This document shows positions 33,825 to 44,682 of a stretch of DNA of 64,000 nt, in pieces. The translations under genes were made by a program, and so were the position numbers. Positions within the stretch are counted from its first letter, which is position 1; each line of letters begins with the position of its first letter. Origin of the DNA: Rhodoferax sediminis (GTDB taxonomy: Bacteria > Pseudomonadota > Gammaproteobacteria > Burkholderiales > Burkholderiaceae_C); NCBI RefSeq assembly GCF_006970865.1, contig NZ_CP035503.1:1129001-1193000 (forward strand). The letters run 5' to 3'. The notes below the pieces were generated by a model that was given only the letters and a program-made list of their open reading frames with translations, was not told the DNA's origin and did no database searches.

Positions 33825-34061
33825 TTCATAAACGCGGGTGAACCGGGCTTGTGCCACGCCGTCGATCACGACGTCTTCATTGAACATCGCCGCAGGCCGC
33901 ACCCACAGGCCGTGCTCGCCGTAGAGCGCGCGGTACAGCGTCAGGGGTTCCAGTGTTTCACTGTGGCGCGCGGTACCGACGACCTCGTACAAATTCCCTT
34001 TGTAGTGGCGGTAGCGCCCGGGCGGTGTGGTGATCAGCGGCGGCAGGGATTCTTCGGACAT
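33822..34061 (-). CDS. DUF1653 domain protein
   Basis: 79 residues, essentially one DUF1653 domain: PPGRYRHYKGNLYEVVGTARHSE, then LTLYRALYGEHGLWVRPAAMF and a terminal RFTRVYE. Function is unknown; the fold resembles small beta barrels. It is convergent with purN and divergent from the RsmB-like gene, whose ATG is 48 bases away. The stop codon lies at the end of a dispersed repeat. The size is normal for the family. Confidence 0.88.
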   Translation of the reverse strand: MSEESLPPLITTPPGRYRHYKGNLYEVVGTARHSETLEPLTLYRALYGEHGLWVRPAAMFNEDVVIDGVAQARFTRVYE

Positions 34062-34108
34062 GATGGGCAGCGGATGGAAAAAAGACGTGCATGGGACAAT
34101 CGCAAGCT

Positions 34109-35380
34109 ATGCATCCTAAAGCCCTGCTTGACGCCTGCTCTGAACTCGTCAGACTGACCCTCAAGTTCGATCACCCGGCCGACTCCATCGTGTCGCGCTT
34201 TTTCCGCGACCACAAGGAGTTTGGCCCGCGCGAGCGCGCCACGCTGGCCGAGACGGTCTATACCGTGCTGCGCAAGAAGCTGCTGTTCGACCACTTCGCG
34301 CCCTCGGGCAGCGGTCCCAAGGAGCGCCGGCTGGCGATTCTGGGTTTCTACGGCCCGCGCGATTTTCTCAAGAGCGCCTTGAGCGACCAGGAGAAAAACT
34401 GGCTCGACCAGTGCGACCAGATCAATGTGGCTGACTTGATGGAGCGGCACCGTCACAACCTGCCCGAGTGGCTGGTGCAGCCGCTGCGCGAGCAGCTGGG
34501 GGACGAGTTCTGGCCGCTGGTCGACAGCCTGAACAAAAGCGCGGGGCTCGATTTGCGCGTCAACGCCTTGAGCGACAAGCGCCCCGAAGTGCAAAAGGAG
34601 CTGGCCAAGGCTGGCATCAAGTCGGTCGCCACGCCGTACTCGCCCTGGGGCCTGCGGCTGGACAGCAAGCCCGCGCTGACCAAGGTGGAGGCCTTTGCGC
34701 GCGGCGCGATCGAGGTGCAGGACGAAGGCTCGCAGTTGCTGGCGCTGTTGCTGGACGCCAAGCGCGGCGAAATGGTGGTGGATTTTTGCGCCGGCGCGGG
34801 CGGCAAGACGCTGGCCATTGGCGCGTGCATGCGTAACACCGGGCGGCTGTATGCGTTCGACACCTCGGCGCACCGGCTCGATGCGCTCAAACCGCGGCTG
34901 GCGCGCAGCGGGCTGTCCAACGTGCACCCGGCGGCCATCGCGCACGAGCGCGACGAGCGCATCAAGCGCCTGGCCGGCAAGATCGACCGCGTGCTGGTCG
35001 ATGCGCCGTGCTCAGGCCTGGGCACGCTGCGCCGCAATCCGGACCTCAAATGGCGACAATCGCCCCAGTCGGTGGCCGAACTCGTGGTCAAGCAGACGGC
35101 GATCCTGCAAAGTGCCGCCCGGCTGCTCAAGCCTGGCGGACGGCTGGTGTACGCCACCTGCAGCGTGCTGCCGCAGGAAAACGAGGCGATTGCCCAGGCG
35201 TTTACCGCCGCAAATAGTGAGTTCACCCCACTCGACGTGGGGGAACTCCTGTCCAATCTAAAGATCGAAAACGCCATGAGTCTATGCAGTGGTCCTGTCA
35301 AAGGTACCGAATACCTGCGGCTGTGGCCGCATCGGCATGGAACAGACGGCTTCTTTGCCGCCGTTTGGGTGAAAAATTAA
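34109..35380 (+). CDS. RsmB-like rRNA (cytosine-C5) methyltransferase
   Basis: 423 residues from ATG 34109 (an upstream in-frame ATG at 34091 is also possible). An N-terminal NusB/RsmB-like helical part precedes a SAM-dependent fold: VVDFCAGAGGKTLAIGA binds SAM, DRVLVDAPCSGLGTLRRNPDL and VYATCSVLPQENE carry the two cysteines of m5C methyltransferases. It modifies a cytosine in 16S rRNA (position 967 type in E. coli). In Burkholderiales this branch is often separate from classical sun, so I leave the symbol empty. Confidence 0.9.
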   Translation: MHPKALLDACSELVRLTLKFDHPADSIVSRFFRDHKEFGPRERATLAETVYTVLRKKLLFDHFAPSGSGPKERRLAILGFYGPRDFLKSALSDQEKNWLDQCDQINVADLMERHRHNLPEWLVQPLREQLGDEFWPLVDSLNKSAGLDLRVNALSDKRPEVQKELAKAGIKSVATPYSPWGLRLDSKPALTKVEAFARGAIEVQDEGSQLLALLLDAKRGEMVVDFCAGAGGKTLAIGACMRNTGRLYAFDTSAHRLDALKPRLARSGLSNVHPAAIAHERDERIKRLAGKIDRVLVDAPCSGLGTLRRNPDLKWRQSPQSVAELVVKQTAILQSAARLLKPGGRLVYATCSVLPQENEAIAQAFTAANSEFTPLDVGELLSNLKIENAMSLCSGPVKGTEYLRLWPHRHGTDGFFAAVWVKN

Positions 35381-35473
35381 CCCCCAAAGCCCCGATATTT
35401 GCAAGAGTGCTGGGTCTCAATATCTATTTTTCTTGCGCCATCATAAAATGAAGAGCTTTTACCCAGGCGAGTG

Positions 35474-36724
35474 ATGCCTGCAAAAAGCTTACTGAAAAGG
35501 CTTGTTGAAATGTTATTACCTGACTGGGCCGTGCTGAACGCGGGCATCGATTGGCTCGCCAACGGATTGTGGAACCTGTCCTGGTGGGAAATCGTGCTGT
35601 ACACGCTCGTGACCACCCACATCACGATCGCCAGCGTGACGATCTACCTGCACCGCCACCAGGCGCACCGCGCCCTCGATCTGCACGCGATTCCAGCGCA
35701 TTTTTTCCGTTTCTGGCTCTGGCTGGCGACTGGGCAGGTCACCAAGGAGTGGGTCTCGATCCACCGCAAGCACCACGCCAAATGCGAAACCATCGACGAT
35801 CCGCACAGCCCGCAGGCGCACGGCATCAAGAAGGTGTTCTGGCAGGGTGCCGAGTTGTACCGCGCCGAGTCCAAAAACCAGGAAACCCTGAGCAAGTACA
35901 GCCAGGGCTGCCCGAACGACTGGCTCGAGCGCAACGTGTACACGCGCTACAGCTGGCAGGGCGTGGGCCTGATGATGATCATCGACCTGGCGCTGTTTGG
36001 CGCCGCCGGCCTGACCGTGTGGGCGGTGCAGATGGTCTGGATCCCGTTCTGGGCCGCCGGCGTGGTCAATGGCGTGGGGCACTTCTGGGGCTATCGCAAT
36101 TTCGAGGCGCCGGATGCCAGCACCAATGTGTCGCCCTGGGGCATCATCATTGGTGGTGAAGAACTGCACAACAACCACCACACCTATCCGACGTCGGCCA
36201 AGTTCTCGGTCAAACCCTACGAATTCGACATCGGCTGGGGCTATATCAGGTTGCTGGAAAAGGCCGGCCTGGCCCATGTCAAGAAGACCGTTCCCAGGCT
36301 GCAGCTCGGCGCCATCCAGCCGGTGGCCAACGAGAAGACGCTCGAAGCGCTGATCGCCCACCGCTACGAGGTGATGGCGGGCTACGCGCGCGACCTGCGC
36401 CGTGCCTGCAAGGCCGAAATTGCGGCGCTCAAGGCCAGGCAGGGCGATGTATCGGAGCTGGAGTCCGCCCGGCGCTGGCTGCACCGAGACGCCGACAAGG
36501 TGCCCGCTGGCGCCGTGCCGCAACTGGCCCAGGCCCGCGCCGCGCACCCGGTGCTGGACAAGATGGTGACCATGCGCGAAGAGCTGCGCCAGCTGTGGCT
36601 GAATACCTCGCAGTCGCGCGAGCAACTGGCCGCTGATCTGGCGGCCTGGTGTCACCGCGCCGAGGAAAGCGGCATCGCTGCCTTGAGAGAGTTTTCCATC
36701 AAGCTGCGCGCCGTGCGTGCCTGA
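35474..36724 (+). CDS. Acyl-CoA / fatty acid delta-9-type desaturase
   Basis: About 416 residues. Three histidine clusters bind the di-iron centre: HRHQAHR, HRKHHAKC and ELHNNHHTYPTS. Hydrophobic segments near 35-60 and 155-205 anchor it in the inner membrane. It makes cis-unsaturated fatty acids using O2 and adjusts membrane fluidity. The C-terminal 120 residues are a charged, coiled-coil-like extension (REELRQLWLN). The start is uncertain between ATG 35474 (with AGGCGAG before it) and ATG 35510. It is closed by a terminator at 36755-36782. Confidence 0.9.
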   Translation: MPAKSLLKRLVEMLLPDWAVLNAGIDWLANGLWNLSWWEIVLYTLVTTHITIASVTIYLHRHQAHRALDLHAIPAHFFRFWLWLATGQVTKEWVSIHRKHHAKCETIDDPHSPQAHGIKKVFWQGAELYRAESKNQETLSKYSQGCPNDWLERNVYTRYSWQGVGLMMIIDLALFGAAGLTVWAVQMVWIPFWAAGVVNGVGHFWGYRNFEAPDASTNVSPWGIIIGGEELHNNHHTYPTSAKFSVKPYEFDIGWGYIRLLEKAGLAHVKKTVPRLQLGAIQPVANEKTLEALIAHRYEVMAGYARDLRRACKAEIAALKARQGDVSELESARRWLHRDADKVPAGAVPQLAQARAAHPVLDKMVTMREELRQLWLNTSQSREQLAADLAAWCHRAEESGIAALREFSIKLRAVRA

Positions 36725-36754
36725 TGCTTCGGGGTCAACGCCCCCGGTTGCCTC

Positions 36755-36782
36755 AAAAAGCCTGCAGCCGCGGGCTTTTTTT
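36755..36782 (+). terminator. Rho-independent terminator after the desaturase gene
   Basis: AAAAAGCCTGC and GCGGGCTTTTTTT pair as a strong stem around AGCC, with a T tract. It can also act weakly for the convergent DMT transporter gene on the other strand. Confidence 0.8.
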
Positions 36783-36844
36783 GTGCACCGCGCGCGCCAG
36801 GGTGAGATGCCGCGCGGCGCACACGCCGCTGCACTTGAGTCGCG

Positions 36845-37690
36845 TCACCGGCTTGTGTGCTTGTCGAAAATCACCAGGGCGATTCCCCCAAGAATGACGA
36901 CGGACGCAACGAGCAGGCGTGGCGTCATGGATTCGCCGAGCAGCACGATGGCGCCCACGGCGGCGATGACGGGCACACTGAGCTGGACGCTGGCCGCGCT
37001 GGTTGCCTTGAGCCCACGCAATGCGGTATACCAAATGGCGTAGCCTACACCGGACGCAAAGGCGCCTGACGCGATGGCATAGCCGATTCCCCAACTGTCC
37101 AGCGAGGTCCGCGCCAGCATCGCCGCGCTCAAGCCCACCGCAAAAACCCCGCAGCGCAGGAAATTCCCCGCGGTCACGCGGATCGGGTCCCGGGTGCCCC
37201 TGCCGCGCAAGGAGTAGATACCCCAAGCCACGCCGGCGGCCAGCATGAGCGTGGCCTCACGGAGCGGCGGGGCCGACAGCCCGGGCAGCAGAAGTCCCAC
37301 CAGTCCGCCAAATGCGAGCACCAGACCCGTGATCTGCTGCGCCGACAGGTGTTCACCGATCCACAGTCCACAGCCGATCATCGTGACCTGCACGGCGCCA
37401 AACAGCAACAGTGCGCCTGTTGCGGCCGGCAGACCGACATAGGCAAACGAGAAACAGGCTGCATAGCAAAAAAGTGCAAACGCCGAGGGCCAATTCCCCG
37501 ATGTGCTTGGTGCGCCGCCGCGGATTCGCACGATCAGCCACAGCGCCAGGGCGCCGGAGAGGATGCGAATGGATGTGAAGCTGGCCGGGTCAATGCCGGT
37601 GTTCTTCAGGGCCAGCCGACACAGCAGGGAGTTGCCTGCGAAAGCCGTCATGGCCACGCATGTCAGGGTCAATACCCGCGCATGTGACAT
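36845..37690 (-). CDS. EamA/DMT-family transporter
   Basis: 281 residues with about ten hydrophobic helices in two EamA repeats. NSLLCRLALKNTGIDPASFTS is typical of the first helix, and GYAIWYTALRGLKATSAASVQL with PVIAAVGAIVLLGE of the second repeat. Such proteins export amino acids or metabolites, but the substrate is not evident. I prefer ATG 37690; a TTG at 37708 would add six residues. It shares its upstream side with the rpmG terminator. Confidence 0.85.
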   Translation of the reverse strand: MSHARVLTLTCVAMTAFAGNSLLCRLALKNTGIDPASFTSIRILSGALALWLIVRIRGGAPSTSGNWPSAFALFCYAACFSFAYVGLPAATGALLLFGAVQVTMIGCGLWIGEHLSAQQITGLVLAFGGLVGLLLPGLSAPPLREATLMLAAGVAWGIYSLRGRGTRDPIRVTAGNFLRCGVFAVGLSAAMLARTSLDSWGIGYAIASGAFASGVGYAIWYTALRGLKATSAASVQLSVPVIAAVGAIVLLGESMTPRLLVASVVILGGIALVIFDKHTSR

Positions 37691-37787
37691 TGGAAAACGG
37701 CCCGACAAGTTGAACTTGGGGGTAGTCTAGGGCTGATCCGGCGCGCGCGGCAAGCCGACAGCGCCCGCGAGCCACTGCAGCAAAAAG

Positions 37788-37811
37788 AAAAGCCCGCAAC
37801 AGCGGGCTTTT
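37788..37811 (-). terminator. Rho-independent terminator after rpmG
   Basis: AAAAGCCCGC and GCGGGCTTTT form a perfect 10-bp stem around a 4-base loop, followed by a T-rich tract on the minus strand. Twenty bases after the rpmG stop. Confidence 0.88.
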
Positions 37812-37831
37812 CATGGGAGAGGCAAGCCGAA

Positions 37832-38002
37832 CTACTTCAGCTTGATCTCCTTGTATTCCACATGCTTGCGAGCCTTGGGATCAAACTTCATGATCGCCAT
37901 TTTCTCGGGCATGGTTTTCTTGTTCTTGCTGGTGGTGTAGAAGTGACCGGTACCGGCCGTGGATTCCAGCTTGATTTTTTCGCGTCCGCCTTTGCTTGCC
38001 AT
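37832..38002 (-). CDS. rpmG: 50S ribosomal protein L33
   Basis: 56 residues, the normal L33 length: [20 protein letters not shown] at the start and a C-terminal [11 protein letters not shown]. This is the form without zinc cysteines. It is a small structural protein near the E site of the 50S subunit. It is translated 23 bases after rpmB, the standard pair, and is followed by a strong terminator. Confidence 0.97.
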   Translation of the reverse strand: MASKGGREKIKLESTAGTGHFYTTSKNKKTMPEKMAIMKFDPKARKHVEYKEIKLK

Positions 38003-38025
38003 GATGGTGCTCCAGTAATGTGGAT

Positions 38026-38259
38026 TTAAGCCTGGCCGCGTGCGCGCAGATCTGCGAGCACGGAGTCGATGCCGTTTTTGTCGATCAAACGCAGGCCGGC
38101 GTTCGAGATGCGCAGGCGGATCCAGCGGTTCTCGGTCTCGACCCAGAAACGGCGGTATTGCAGGTTCGGCAGGAACCGGCGCTTGGTTTTGTTGTTGGCG
38201 TGGGAAACATTGTTCCCGACCATCGGGCCTTTGCCCGTGACTTCACATACGCGTGCCAT
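38026..38259 (-). CDS. rpmB: 50S ribosomal protein L28
   Basis: 77 residues, the usual length. [20 protein letters not shown] and [17 protein letters not shown] are diagnostic; no zinc-binding CxxC pair is present. The start at 38259 is favoured over an upstream extension to 38292 by the invariant MARVC beginning. First gene of the rpmB-rpmG operon, with a likely promoter about 130 bases upstream. Confidence 0.97.
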   Translation of the reverse strand: MARVCEVTGKGPMVGNNVSHANNKTKRRFLPNLQYRRFWVETENRWIRLRISNAGLRLIDKNGIDSVLADLRARGQA

Positions 38260-38389
38260 GAGGACACTCCGATATTTTTCAACGGCCGTCATCAGGCGAT
38301 GAAGGCCTCACCTCGCCAATTGAATAGGGTGGCGGTAACCCGTTTTGCTGAAGTTCAGCCCGTAGAGGGTGAATTCTGCAAAGCCTTGA

Positions 38390-38395
38390 ATTATA
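38390..38395 (-). promoter_or_regulatory. Likely -10 element for rpmB-rpmG
   Basis: TATAAT, preceded by GT, reads toward rpmB on the minus strand within the 158-base gap after trxB. No clear -35 hexamer is present at the expected distance, so this is tentative. Confidence 0.35.
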
Positions 38396-38417
38396 ACGGT
38401 TTCCCCAACAGCCCCGG

Positions 38418-39416
<999 letters not shown>

Positions 39417-39501
39417 TTACAAGGTATCAACCCTAAACCCACGTGCGTCATTGTAAAAACCAAAAGCCCCGGCAAGGGGTGGACTGCGGAGATTAGTCGA
39501 A

Positions 39502-40176
39502 ATGTCGATGTTGTCGAACCTGGAATTATTGCGCCGTGTGCCACTGTTTTCCATGCTGACCTCGGTGCAGGCCGAGGCCGTGGCGGCGGCGATTGTCAAG
39601 CACCGATTCAAACGCGGCGAGACCATCGTGGAGCAGGGCAAGAAGGCCAACGCCCTGTTCATCATCCTGACCGGACGCGCCCGCGTCGTGACCTCCGACA
39701 GCCGCGGCCGCGAGGTGATTCTGGCCAGCATGCAGCCGGGCGACTACATCGGCGAGATGAGCCTGATCGACGACGAGCCGCATTCCGCCACGGTTCGCGT
39801 CGAGGTGCAGACCGACGTGCTGATGCTCGGGCACGCCGAGTTTGCCCGCTGCCTGCCGGAAAACTCCTCCATGGCCTACGCGGTCATGCGCGGCCTGGTG
39901 CAGCGGCTGCGCCACGCCGACCGCAAGATTGAATCGCTGGCCCTGATGGATGTGTACGGCCGCGTGGCGCGTGCCCTGCTGGAGTTTGCCAAGCCCGAAC
40001 CGGATGGCACGCTCGTGATCCGCGACAAGGTCTCGCGCCAGGATATCGCCAAAATGGTGGGCGCCTCGCGCGAGATGGTCAGCCGGGTCATGAAGGATCT
40101 TGAGGAACGCGGCCTCACCGAAATACAGGAGAACGGCTCCATGGTGATCAGGGAGCGGATCGAACCGCTGGACTGA
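39502..40176 (+). CDS. Crp/Fnr-family transcriptional regulator
   Basis: 224 residues. A cyclic-nucleotide-binding-like beta barrel ([20 protein letters not shown] through [17 protein letters not shown]) is followed by a Crp helix-turn-helix ([21 protein letters not shown]). The arginine of the cAMP pocket (R-S-A in E. coli CRP) is His here, and FNR-type iron-sulfur cysteines are absent at the N-terminus, so the ligand is uncertain. It lies 46 bases before ftsK on the same strand and is divergent from trxB. Confidence 0.9.
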   Translation: MSMLSNLELLRRVPLFSMLTSVQAEAVAAAIVKHRFKRGETIVEQGKKANALFIILTGRARVVTSDSRGREVILASMQPGDYIGEMSLIDDEPHSATVRVEVQTDVLMLGHAEFARCLPENSSMAYAVMRGLVQRLRHADRKIESLALMDVYGRVARALLEFAKPEPDGTLVIRDKVSRQDIAKMVGASREMVSRVMKDLEERGLTEIQENGSMVIRERIEPLD

Positions 40177-40222
40177 TTTTCCCGCTCTGGTTTCGGGTAA
40201 GCTGGCGCCCTACGCTTCGCCT

Positions 40223-42574
40223 ATGACTTACTCGCTCAATACCCTGAATTCGTCTTCGTCCGTCAAAACACCGGAACGCTCCGGCGCCACCCGCTTCGTT
40301 CATGAGGTCGGCCTGATTCTGGGGTTGCTGGCCATTGTTTTCTGGCTACTGGCGCTACTTAGCTACTCGCCGCAGGACGCCGCCTGGTCCACTTCGGGCT
40401 ATGGCGGTCCGGTGCGCAACCTGGGCGGCCGCCTGGGGGCCTGGATTGCCGACGCCAGCTATTTCCTGCTGGGTTTTTCTGCCTGGTGGTGCTTTGCGGC
40501 CGCTGTGCGTGCCTGGCTTGCCGCGCTGGCGCGCGGGCTGCGCGGGGATGACCGGGCTGCCCTGGTGGCGTCCGCGCCCCATGATGCCTCGCGGTTGGGC
40601 CGTTTTGCCGCCAGTCGCGCGGCGTTCTGGTGCGCCCTGGCGCTGCTGCTGTGCGCGAGCACGGCGCTGGAGTGGTCGCGCATGTACCGTTTCGAGTCCA
40701 GCCTGCCAGGCTCTGCCGGTGGTGTGCTCGGCTATCTGGTCGGACCCGCCAGCGTCAAATGGCTGGGCTTCACCGGCTCGGGATTGGTGGGCATTGTGCT
40801 GGGGGTGATTGGCGCCGCGCTGGTGTTCCGCTTTTCATGGGCGCACGTGGCCGAGCGCGTCGGTGCGAAGCTTTATTCGCTGGTCGAGTCGCGCCGCGAA
40901 AAACGCGAAATCGCCGAGGATCTGGCGCTGGGCAAGCAGGCCGCGCGCGAACGCGAGGAAGTGCTGCTGGAAGAGCGGACCGAGATTGAAGAGCACCATC
41001 CCAACCCGGTCCTGATCGAGCCGGTGCTGGTCGCGGTCCCCAAGAGCGAGCGCGTGGCCAAGGAACGCCAGAAGCCGCTGTTCACCGAACTGCCCGACAG
41101 CAAGCTGCCGCAGGTGGATCTGCTCGACGGGGCGCTCACGCGCCAGGAAACCGTGGCGCCCGAGACGCTGGAGATGACCAGCCGCCTGATCGAGAAAAAA
41201 CTCAAGGACTTTGGCGTGGAAGTGCGCGTGGTGCTGGCCTCGCCGGGGCCGGTGATCACGCGCTATGAGATCGAGCCGGCCACCGGCGTGAAGGGCTCGC
41301 AGGTGGTGAATCTGGCGCGCGATCTGGCGCGCTCGCTGAGCCTGATCTCGATCCGCGTGATCGAGACCATTCCGGGCAAGAACTACATGGCGCTGGAGCT
41401 GCCCAACGCCAAGCGGCAGTCCATCAAGCTGTCCGAAATTCTGGGCTCGCAAATCTACAACGAAGCCAGGTCGCTGCTGACCATGGGACTGGGCAAGGAC
41501 ATCGTGGGCAACCCGGTGGTAGCCGACCTGGCCAAGATGCCGCACGTGCTGGTGGCCGGCACCACGGGCTCGGGCAAATCGGTCGGCATCAACGCCATGA
41601 TCCTGTCGCTGCTGTACAAGGCCGAGGCGCGCGATGTGCGGCTCTTGATGATTGACCCCAAGATGCTGGAGATGTCGGTCTACGAGGGCATTCCGCACCT
41701 GCTGGCGCCCGTGGTGACCGACATGCGCCAGGCTGCCCATGGCCTGACCTGGTGCGTGGCCGAGATGGAGCGCCGCTACAAGCTGCTGAGCAAGATGGGG
41801 GTGCGCAACCTGGCGGGCTACAACGCCAAGATTGACGAGGCCAAGGCGCGCGAGGAATTCATCTACAACCCGTTCAGCCTGACGCCCGATTCTCCCGAGC
41901 CACTCGACCGCTTGCCGCACATCGTGGTGGTGATCGACGAACTGGCCGACCTGATGATGGTGGTGGGCAAGAAGATCGAGGAGCTGATCGCGCGCCTGGC
42001 GCAAAAGGCGCGTGCCGCCGGCATCCACCTGATCCTGGCCACCCAGCGTCCCAGCGTGGACGTAATCACGGGCCTGATCAAGGCCAATATCCCGACGCGC
42101 ATTGCGTTCCAGGTGTCCAGCAAGATCGACTCGCGCACCATCCTGGACCAGATGGGCGCCGAAGCCCTGCTCGGCATGGGCGACATGCTCTACATGCCGA
42201 GCGGCACGGGCTTCCCGATCCGTGTGCATGGTGCCTTTGTGAGCGACGAGGAGGTGCACCGCGTGGTGAGCTACCTGAAGTCGCAGGGCCCGGCCAACTA
42301 CATCGAAGGCGTGCTCGAAGGCGGCACGGTCGATGGCGAAGAGGGCGTTGATGGCGCGATGGACGGCGCCGGCGAGAAGGACCCGATGTACGACCAGGCG
42401 GTCGAGGTCGTGCTGAAAAACCGCAAGGCCAGCATTTCGCTGGTGCAGCGCCATTTGAAGATCGGCTACAACCGCGCTGCGCGCCTGGTCGAAGACATGG
42501 AAAAGGCCGGCCTGGTGAGCGCCATGAGCGGCAGCGGCCAGCGCGAGATTCTCGTGCCGGCGCGAGCGGAGTAA
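40223..42574 (+). CDS. ftsK: DNA translocase FtsK
   Basis: 783 residues. The N-terminus has about four transmembrane helices (residues 25-200), followed by a short linker, then a RecA-like motor with Walker [16 protein letters not shown] (near residue 447), Walker [15 protein letters not shown] and a gamma domain at the end with [20 protein letters not shown] and [20 protein letters not shown]. It pumps DNA to the septum and assists XerCD at dif. The linker is much shorter than in E. coli, as in many beta-proteobacteria. lolA follows after 5 bases. Confidence 0.97.
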   Translation: MTYSLNTLNSSSSVKTPERSGATRFVHEVGLILGLLAIVFWLLALLSYSPQDAAWSTSGYGGPVRNLGGRLGAWIADASYFLLGFSAWWCFAAAVRAWLAALARGLRGDDRAALVASAPHDASRLGRFAASRAAFWCALALLLCASTALEWSRMYRFESSLPGSAGGVLGYLVGPASVKWLGFTGSGLVGIVLGVIGAALVFRFSWAHVAERVGAKLYSLVESRREKREIAEDLALGKQAAREREEVLLEERTEIEEHHPNPVLIEPVLVAVPKSERVAKERQKPLFTELPDSKLPQVDLLDGALTRQETVAPETLEMTSRLIEKKLKDFGVEVRVVLASPGPVITRYEIEPATGVKGSQVVNLARDLARSLSLISIRVIETIPGKNYMALELPNAKRQSIKLSEILGSQIYNEARSLLTMGLGKDIVGNPVVADLAKMPHVLVAGTTGSGKSVGINAMILSLLYKAEARDVRLLMIDPKMLEMSVYEGIPHLLAPVVTDMRQAAHGLTWCVAEMERRYKLLSKMGVRNLAGYNAKIDEAKAREEFIYNPFSLTPDSPEPLDRLPHIVVVIDELADLMMVVGKKIEELIARLAQKARAAGIHLILATQRPSVDVITGLIKANIPTRIAFQVSSKIDSRTILDQMGAEALLGMGDMLYMPSGTGFPIRVHGAFVSDEEVHRVVSYLKSQGPANYIEGVLEGGTVDGEEGVDGAMDGAGEKDPMYDQAVEVVLKNRKASISLVQRHLKIGYNRAARLVEDMEKAGLVSAMSGSGQREILVPARAE

Positions 42575-42579
42575 CCACG

Positions 42580-43245
42580 ATGCAGATGCAAGTTCATCCC
42601 CTGAGAAAACTGTTTGCTATTTTTTTGATAGCAGGATGTGCACAACTGGCAAGGGCTGGCGGCATGGAAAGCCTTGAGTCGTTCGTCAAGACGGTGAAGA
42701 GCGGGCGCGCCGAGTTCAGCCAGGTCGTGACCGCGCCGGCCCGGCCCGGCCAGAGTGCGCGCAGCAAGACGTCGACCGGTACCTTCGAGTTTTTGCGGCC
42801 CAACCGGTTCAAGTTTCTCTACCAGAAGCCGTTCGAGCAAAGCATCGTGGCGGACGGCCAGACGCTCTGGCTGTACGACGTGGACCTGAACCAGGTGACG
42901 GCGCGCAAGCAGGCGCAGCTGCTGGCCTCCACGCCGGCTGCGCTGATTGCGGCGGCGCCCGATCTGCACGCGCTGCAGGCCGACTTCAACCTGCGGGACG
43001 CGCCGGACAAGGACGGGCTGCAGTGGGTGGTCGCGAGCCCGAAGGCCAAGGATGGCCAGTTGCAAAGCGTGCGCGTCGGCTTCAAGCCGGGCGACGGCGG
43101 CAGCCAGCTCGCCGTGCTGGAGATTCTGGACAGCTTTGGCCAGCGCTCGGTGCTGACCTTCAGCCAGTTCGAGGTCAACGCCGCCCTGCCGGCCGACGCC
43201 TTTGTGTTCAAGCCGCCCGCGGGGGCGGACGTGATCCGCCAGTGA
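42580..43245 (+). CDS. lolA: Outer-membrane lipoprotein carrier protein LolA
   Basis: 221 residues. Periplasmic chaperone that carries lipoproteins from LolCDE to LolB. FVKTVKSGRAEFSQVV and TGTFEFLRPNRFKFLYQKPFEQ mark the family. The signal peptide runs KLFAIFLIAGCAQLARA with an AxA-type cleavage site (ARA-GG), but it also contains a lipobox-like LIAGC at Cys20. The hydrophobic core is encoded by the dispersed repeat (42616-42632). Follows ftsK by 5 bases and precedes rarA, a conserved ftsK-lolA-rarA order. Confidence 0.93.
   Translation: MQMQVHPLRKLFAIFLIAGCAQLARAGGMESLESFVKTVKSGRAEFSQVVTAPARPGQSARSKTSTGTFEFLRPNRFKFLYQKPFEQSIVADGQTLWLYDVDLNQVTARKQAQLLASTPAALIAAAPDLHALQADFNLRDAPDKDGLQWVVASPKAKDGQLQSVRVGFKPGDGGSQLAVLEILDSFGQRSVLTFSQFEVNAALPADAFVFKPPAGADVIRQ
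42616..42632. repeat. Dispersed repeat core, encodes the LolA signal-peptide centre
   Basis: GCTATTTTTTTGATAGC has 5-base inverted arms and is the clearest core of the family. In frame it gives AIFLIAG. Confidence 0.65.
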
Positions 43246-43270
43246 CGGCGCGCGCAAGGATGAATGGTCC

Positions 43271-44584
43271 ATGAGTCCGAACGTGCCGCTGGCCGAGCGC
43301 CTGCGCCCGCACCTGCTTGCCGAGGTGGTGGGCCAGCAGCACCTGCTGGGCGAGGGCATGGCGCTGCGCATCGCGTTCGAGTCGGGCCAGCCGCACAGCT
43401 GCATTCTGTGGGGCCCGCCCGGCACCGGCAAGACCACCATTGCGCGGCTGATGGCCGACGCCTTCGATGCCCAGTTCATCACTATCAGCGCGGTGCTGGG
43501 CGGCGTGAAGGACATCCGCGAGGCGGTGGAGCAGGCCCAGGTGGCGCAGGGCAACCTGTTGGGCAGCAGCTTCGGGACGGGCAGCGGCGGCGGGCGGCAC
43601 ACCATCGTGTTTGTCGACGAGGTGCACCGCTTTAATAAAAGCCAGCAGGATGCGTTCCTGCCGCATGTGGAGAGCGGCCTGTTCACCTTCATTGGCGCGA
43701 CCACCGAGAACCCCTCGTTCGAGGTCAACTCCGCGTTGCTGTCGCGCGCCACGGTGTACGTGCTGCAGCCCTTGTCGGAAGCGGACTTAAAGCAAATAGT
43801 GGCCAAGGCCCAGGCGATATGCGCGGTACCAGCTATTGAAACCATAGCAATCGAGCGCCTGGTGGCGTACGCCGATGGTGACGCGCGGCGGCTGCTCAAT
43901 ACGCTGGAGACGCTGGCGGTGGCGGCCGAGCGCGAGCAGCGCAGCGAGATCACCGATGCCTGGCTGCTCAAGGTTTTGGGCGAGCGCATGCGCCGCTACG
44001 ACAAGGGCGGCGAGCAGTTCTACGACACCATCAGCGCGCTGCACAAATCGGTGCGCGGCTCCGACCCGGACGCCGCGCTGTACTGGCTGGTGCGCATGCT
44101 CGACGGCGGGGCCGACCCGCGCTACATGGCGCGCCGCCTGATCCGCATGGCCAGCGAAGACATCGGCCTGGCCGATCCGCGCGCGCTGCGCCTGGCGCTC
44201 GATGCGGCTGAAGTGTATGAGCGGCTCGGCACCCCCGAGGGCGAACTGGCGCTGGCCGAATGTGTGGTTTATCTGGCGGTGGCGCCCAAATCGAACGCGG
44301 TCTACAAGGCCTTCAACGAGGCGAAAAGTTTTGTGAAGAAGGACGGCACGCGCGCGGTGCCGCTGCATTTGCGCAACGCACCGACCCAGCTCATGAAGAC
44401 GCTGGACTACGGCAAGAACTACCGCTACGCGCACGACGAGGCCGGTGGCTTTGCGGCGGGCGAGCGTTACTGGCCGGACGACATGACGGCGCCGGGCTTC
44501 TACCGCCCGGTGGAGCGCGGGTTGGAGATCCGGATCGCGGAGCGCTTGCGCGAGCTCAAACGCCTCAATAATCAGAAAAACTAA
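43271..44584 (+). CDS. rarA: Replication-associated recombination protein A (MgsA)
   Basis: 437 residues, an AAA+ ATPase acting at stalled forks. LAERLRPHLLAEVVGQQHLLG at the start, Walker A WGPPGTGKTTIARL, Walker B IVFVDEVHRFNKSQQD, sensor ATTENPSFEVN, and C-terminal DDMTAPGFYRPVERGLE typify the family. Starts with ATG 43271, 25 bases after lolA. Near residues 173-193 (LKQIVAKAQAICAVPAIETI) the coding sequence coincides with a dispersed-repeat copy. Confidence 0.95.
   Translation: MSPNVPLAERLRPHLLAEVVGQQHLLGEGMALRIAFESGQPHSCILWGPPGTGKTTIARLMADAFDAQFITISAVLGGVKDIREAVEQAQVAQGNLLGSSFGTGSGGGRHTIVFVDEVHRFNKSQQDAFLPHVESGLFTFIGATTENPSFEVNSALLSRATVYVLQPLSEADLKQIVAKAQAICAVPAIETIAIERLVAYADGDARRLLNTLETLAVAAEREQRSEITDAWLLKVLGERMRRYDKGGEQFYDTISALHKSVRGSDPDAALYWLVRMLDGGADPRYMARRLIRMASEDIGLADPRALRLALDAAEVYERLGTPEGELALAECVVYLAVAPKSNAVYKAFNEAKSFVKKDGTRAVPLHLRNAPTQLMKTLDYGKNYRYAHDEAGGFAAGERYWPDDMTAPGFYRPVERGLEIRIAERLRELKRLNNQKN
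43787..43850. repeat. Dispersed repeat copy, in frame within rarA
   Basis: The complement reads TTGCTATGGTTTCAATAGC, a GTACCGCGC block, then CCTGGGCCTTGGCC and ATTTGCTTTAA, matching the block order and spacing of the copies at 54667 and 24508. Confidence 0.65.
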
Positions 44585-44682
44585 TAAGCTTTAAAAGCCC
44601 TGATGGTCGGACTTGACCAAGGGTAAACCCGTGCAAATCAGCGCCATGCGTGAAAGGCCCTTCGCTACAATCTCGCACCACA

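Noticed and set aside
40835..42454. 539-codon open frame on the minus strand
   Set aside because: Antisense to the motor domain of ftsK, which has all family motifs.
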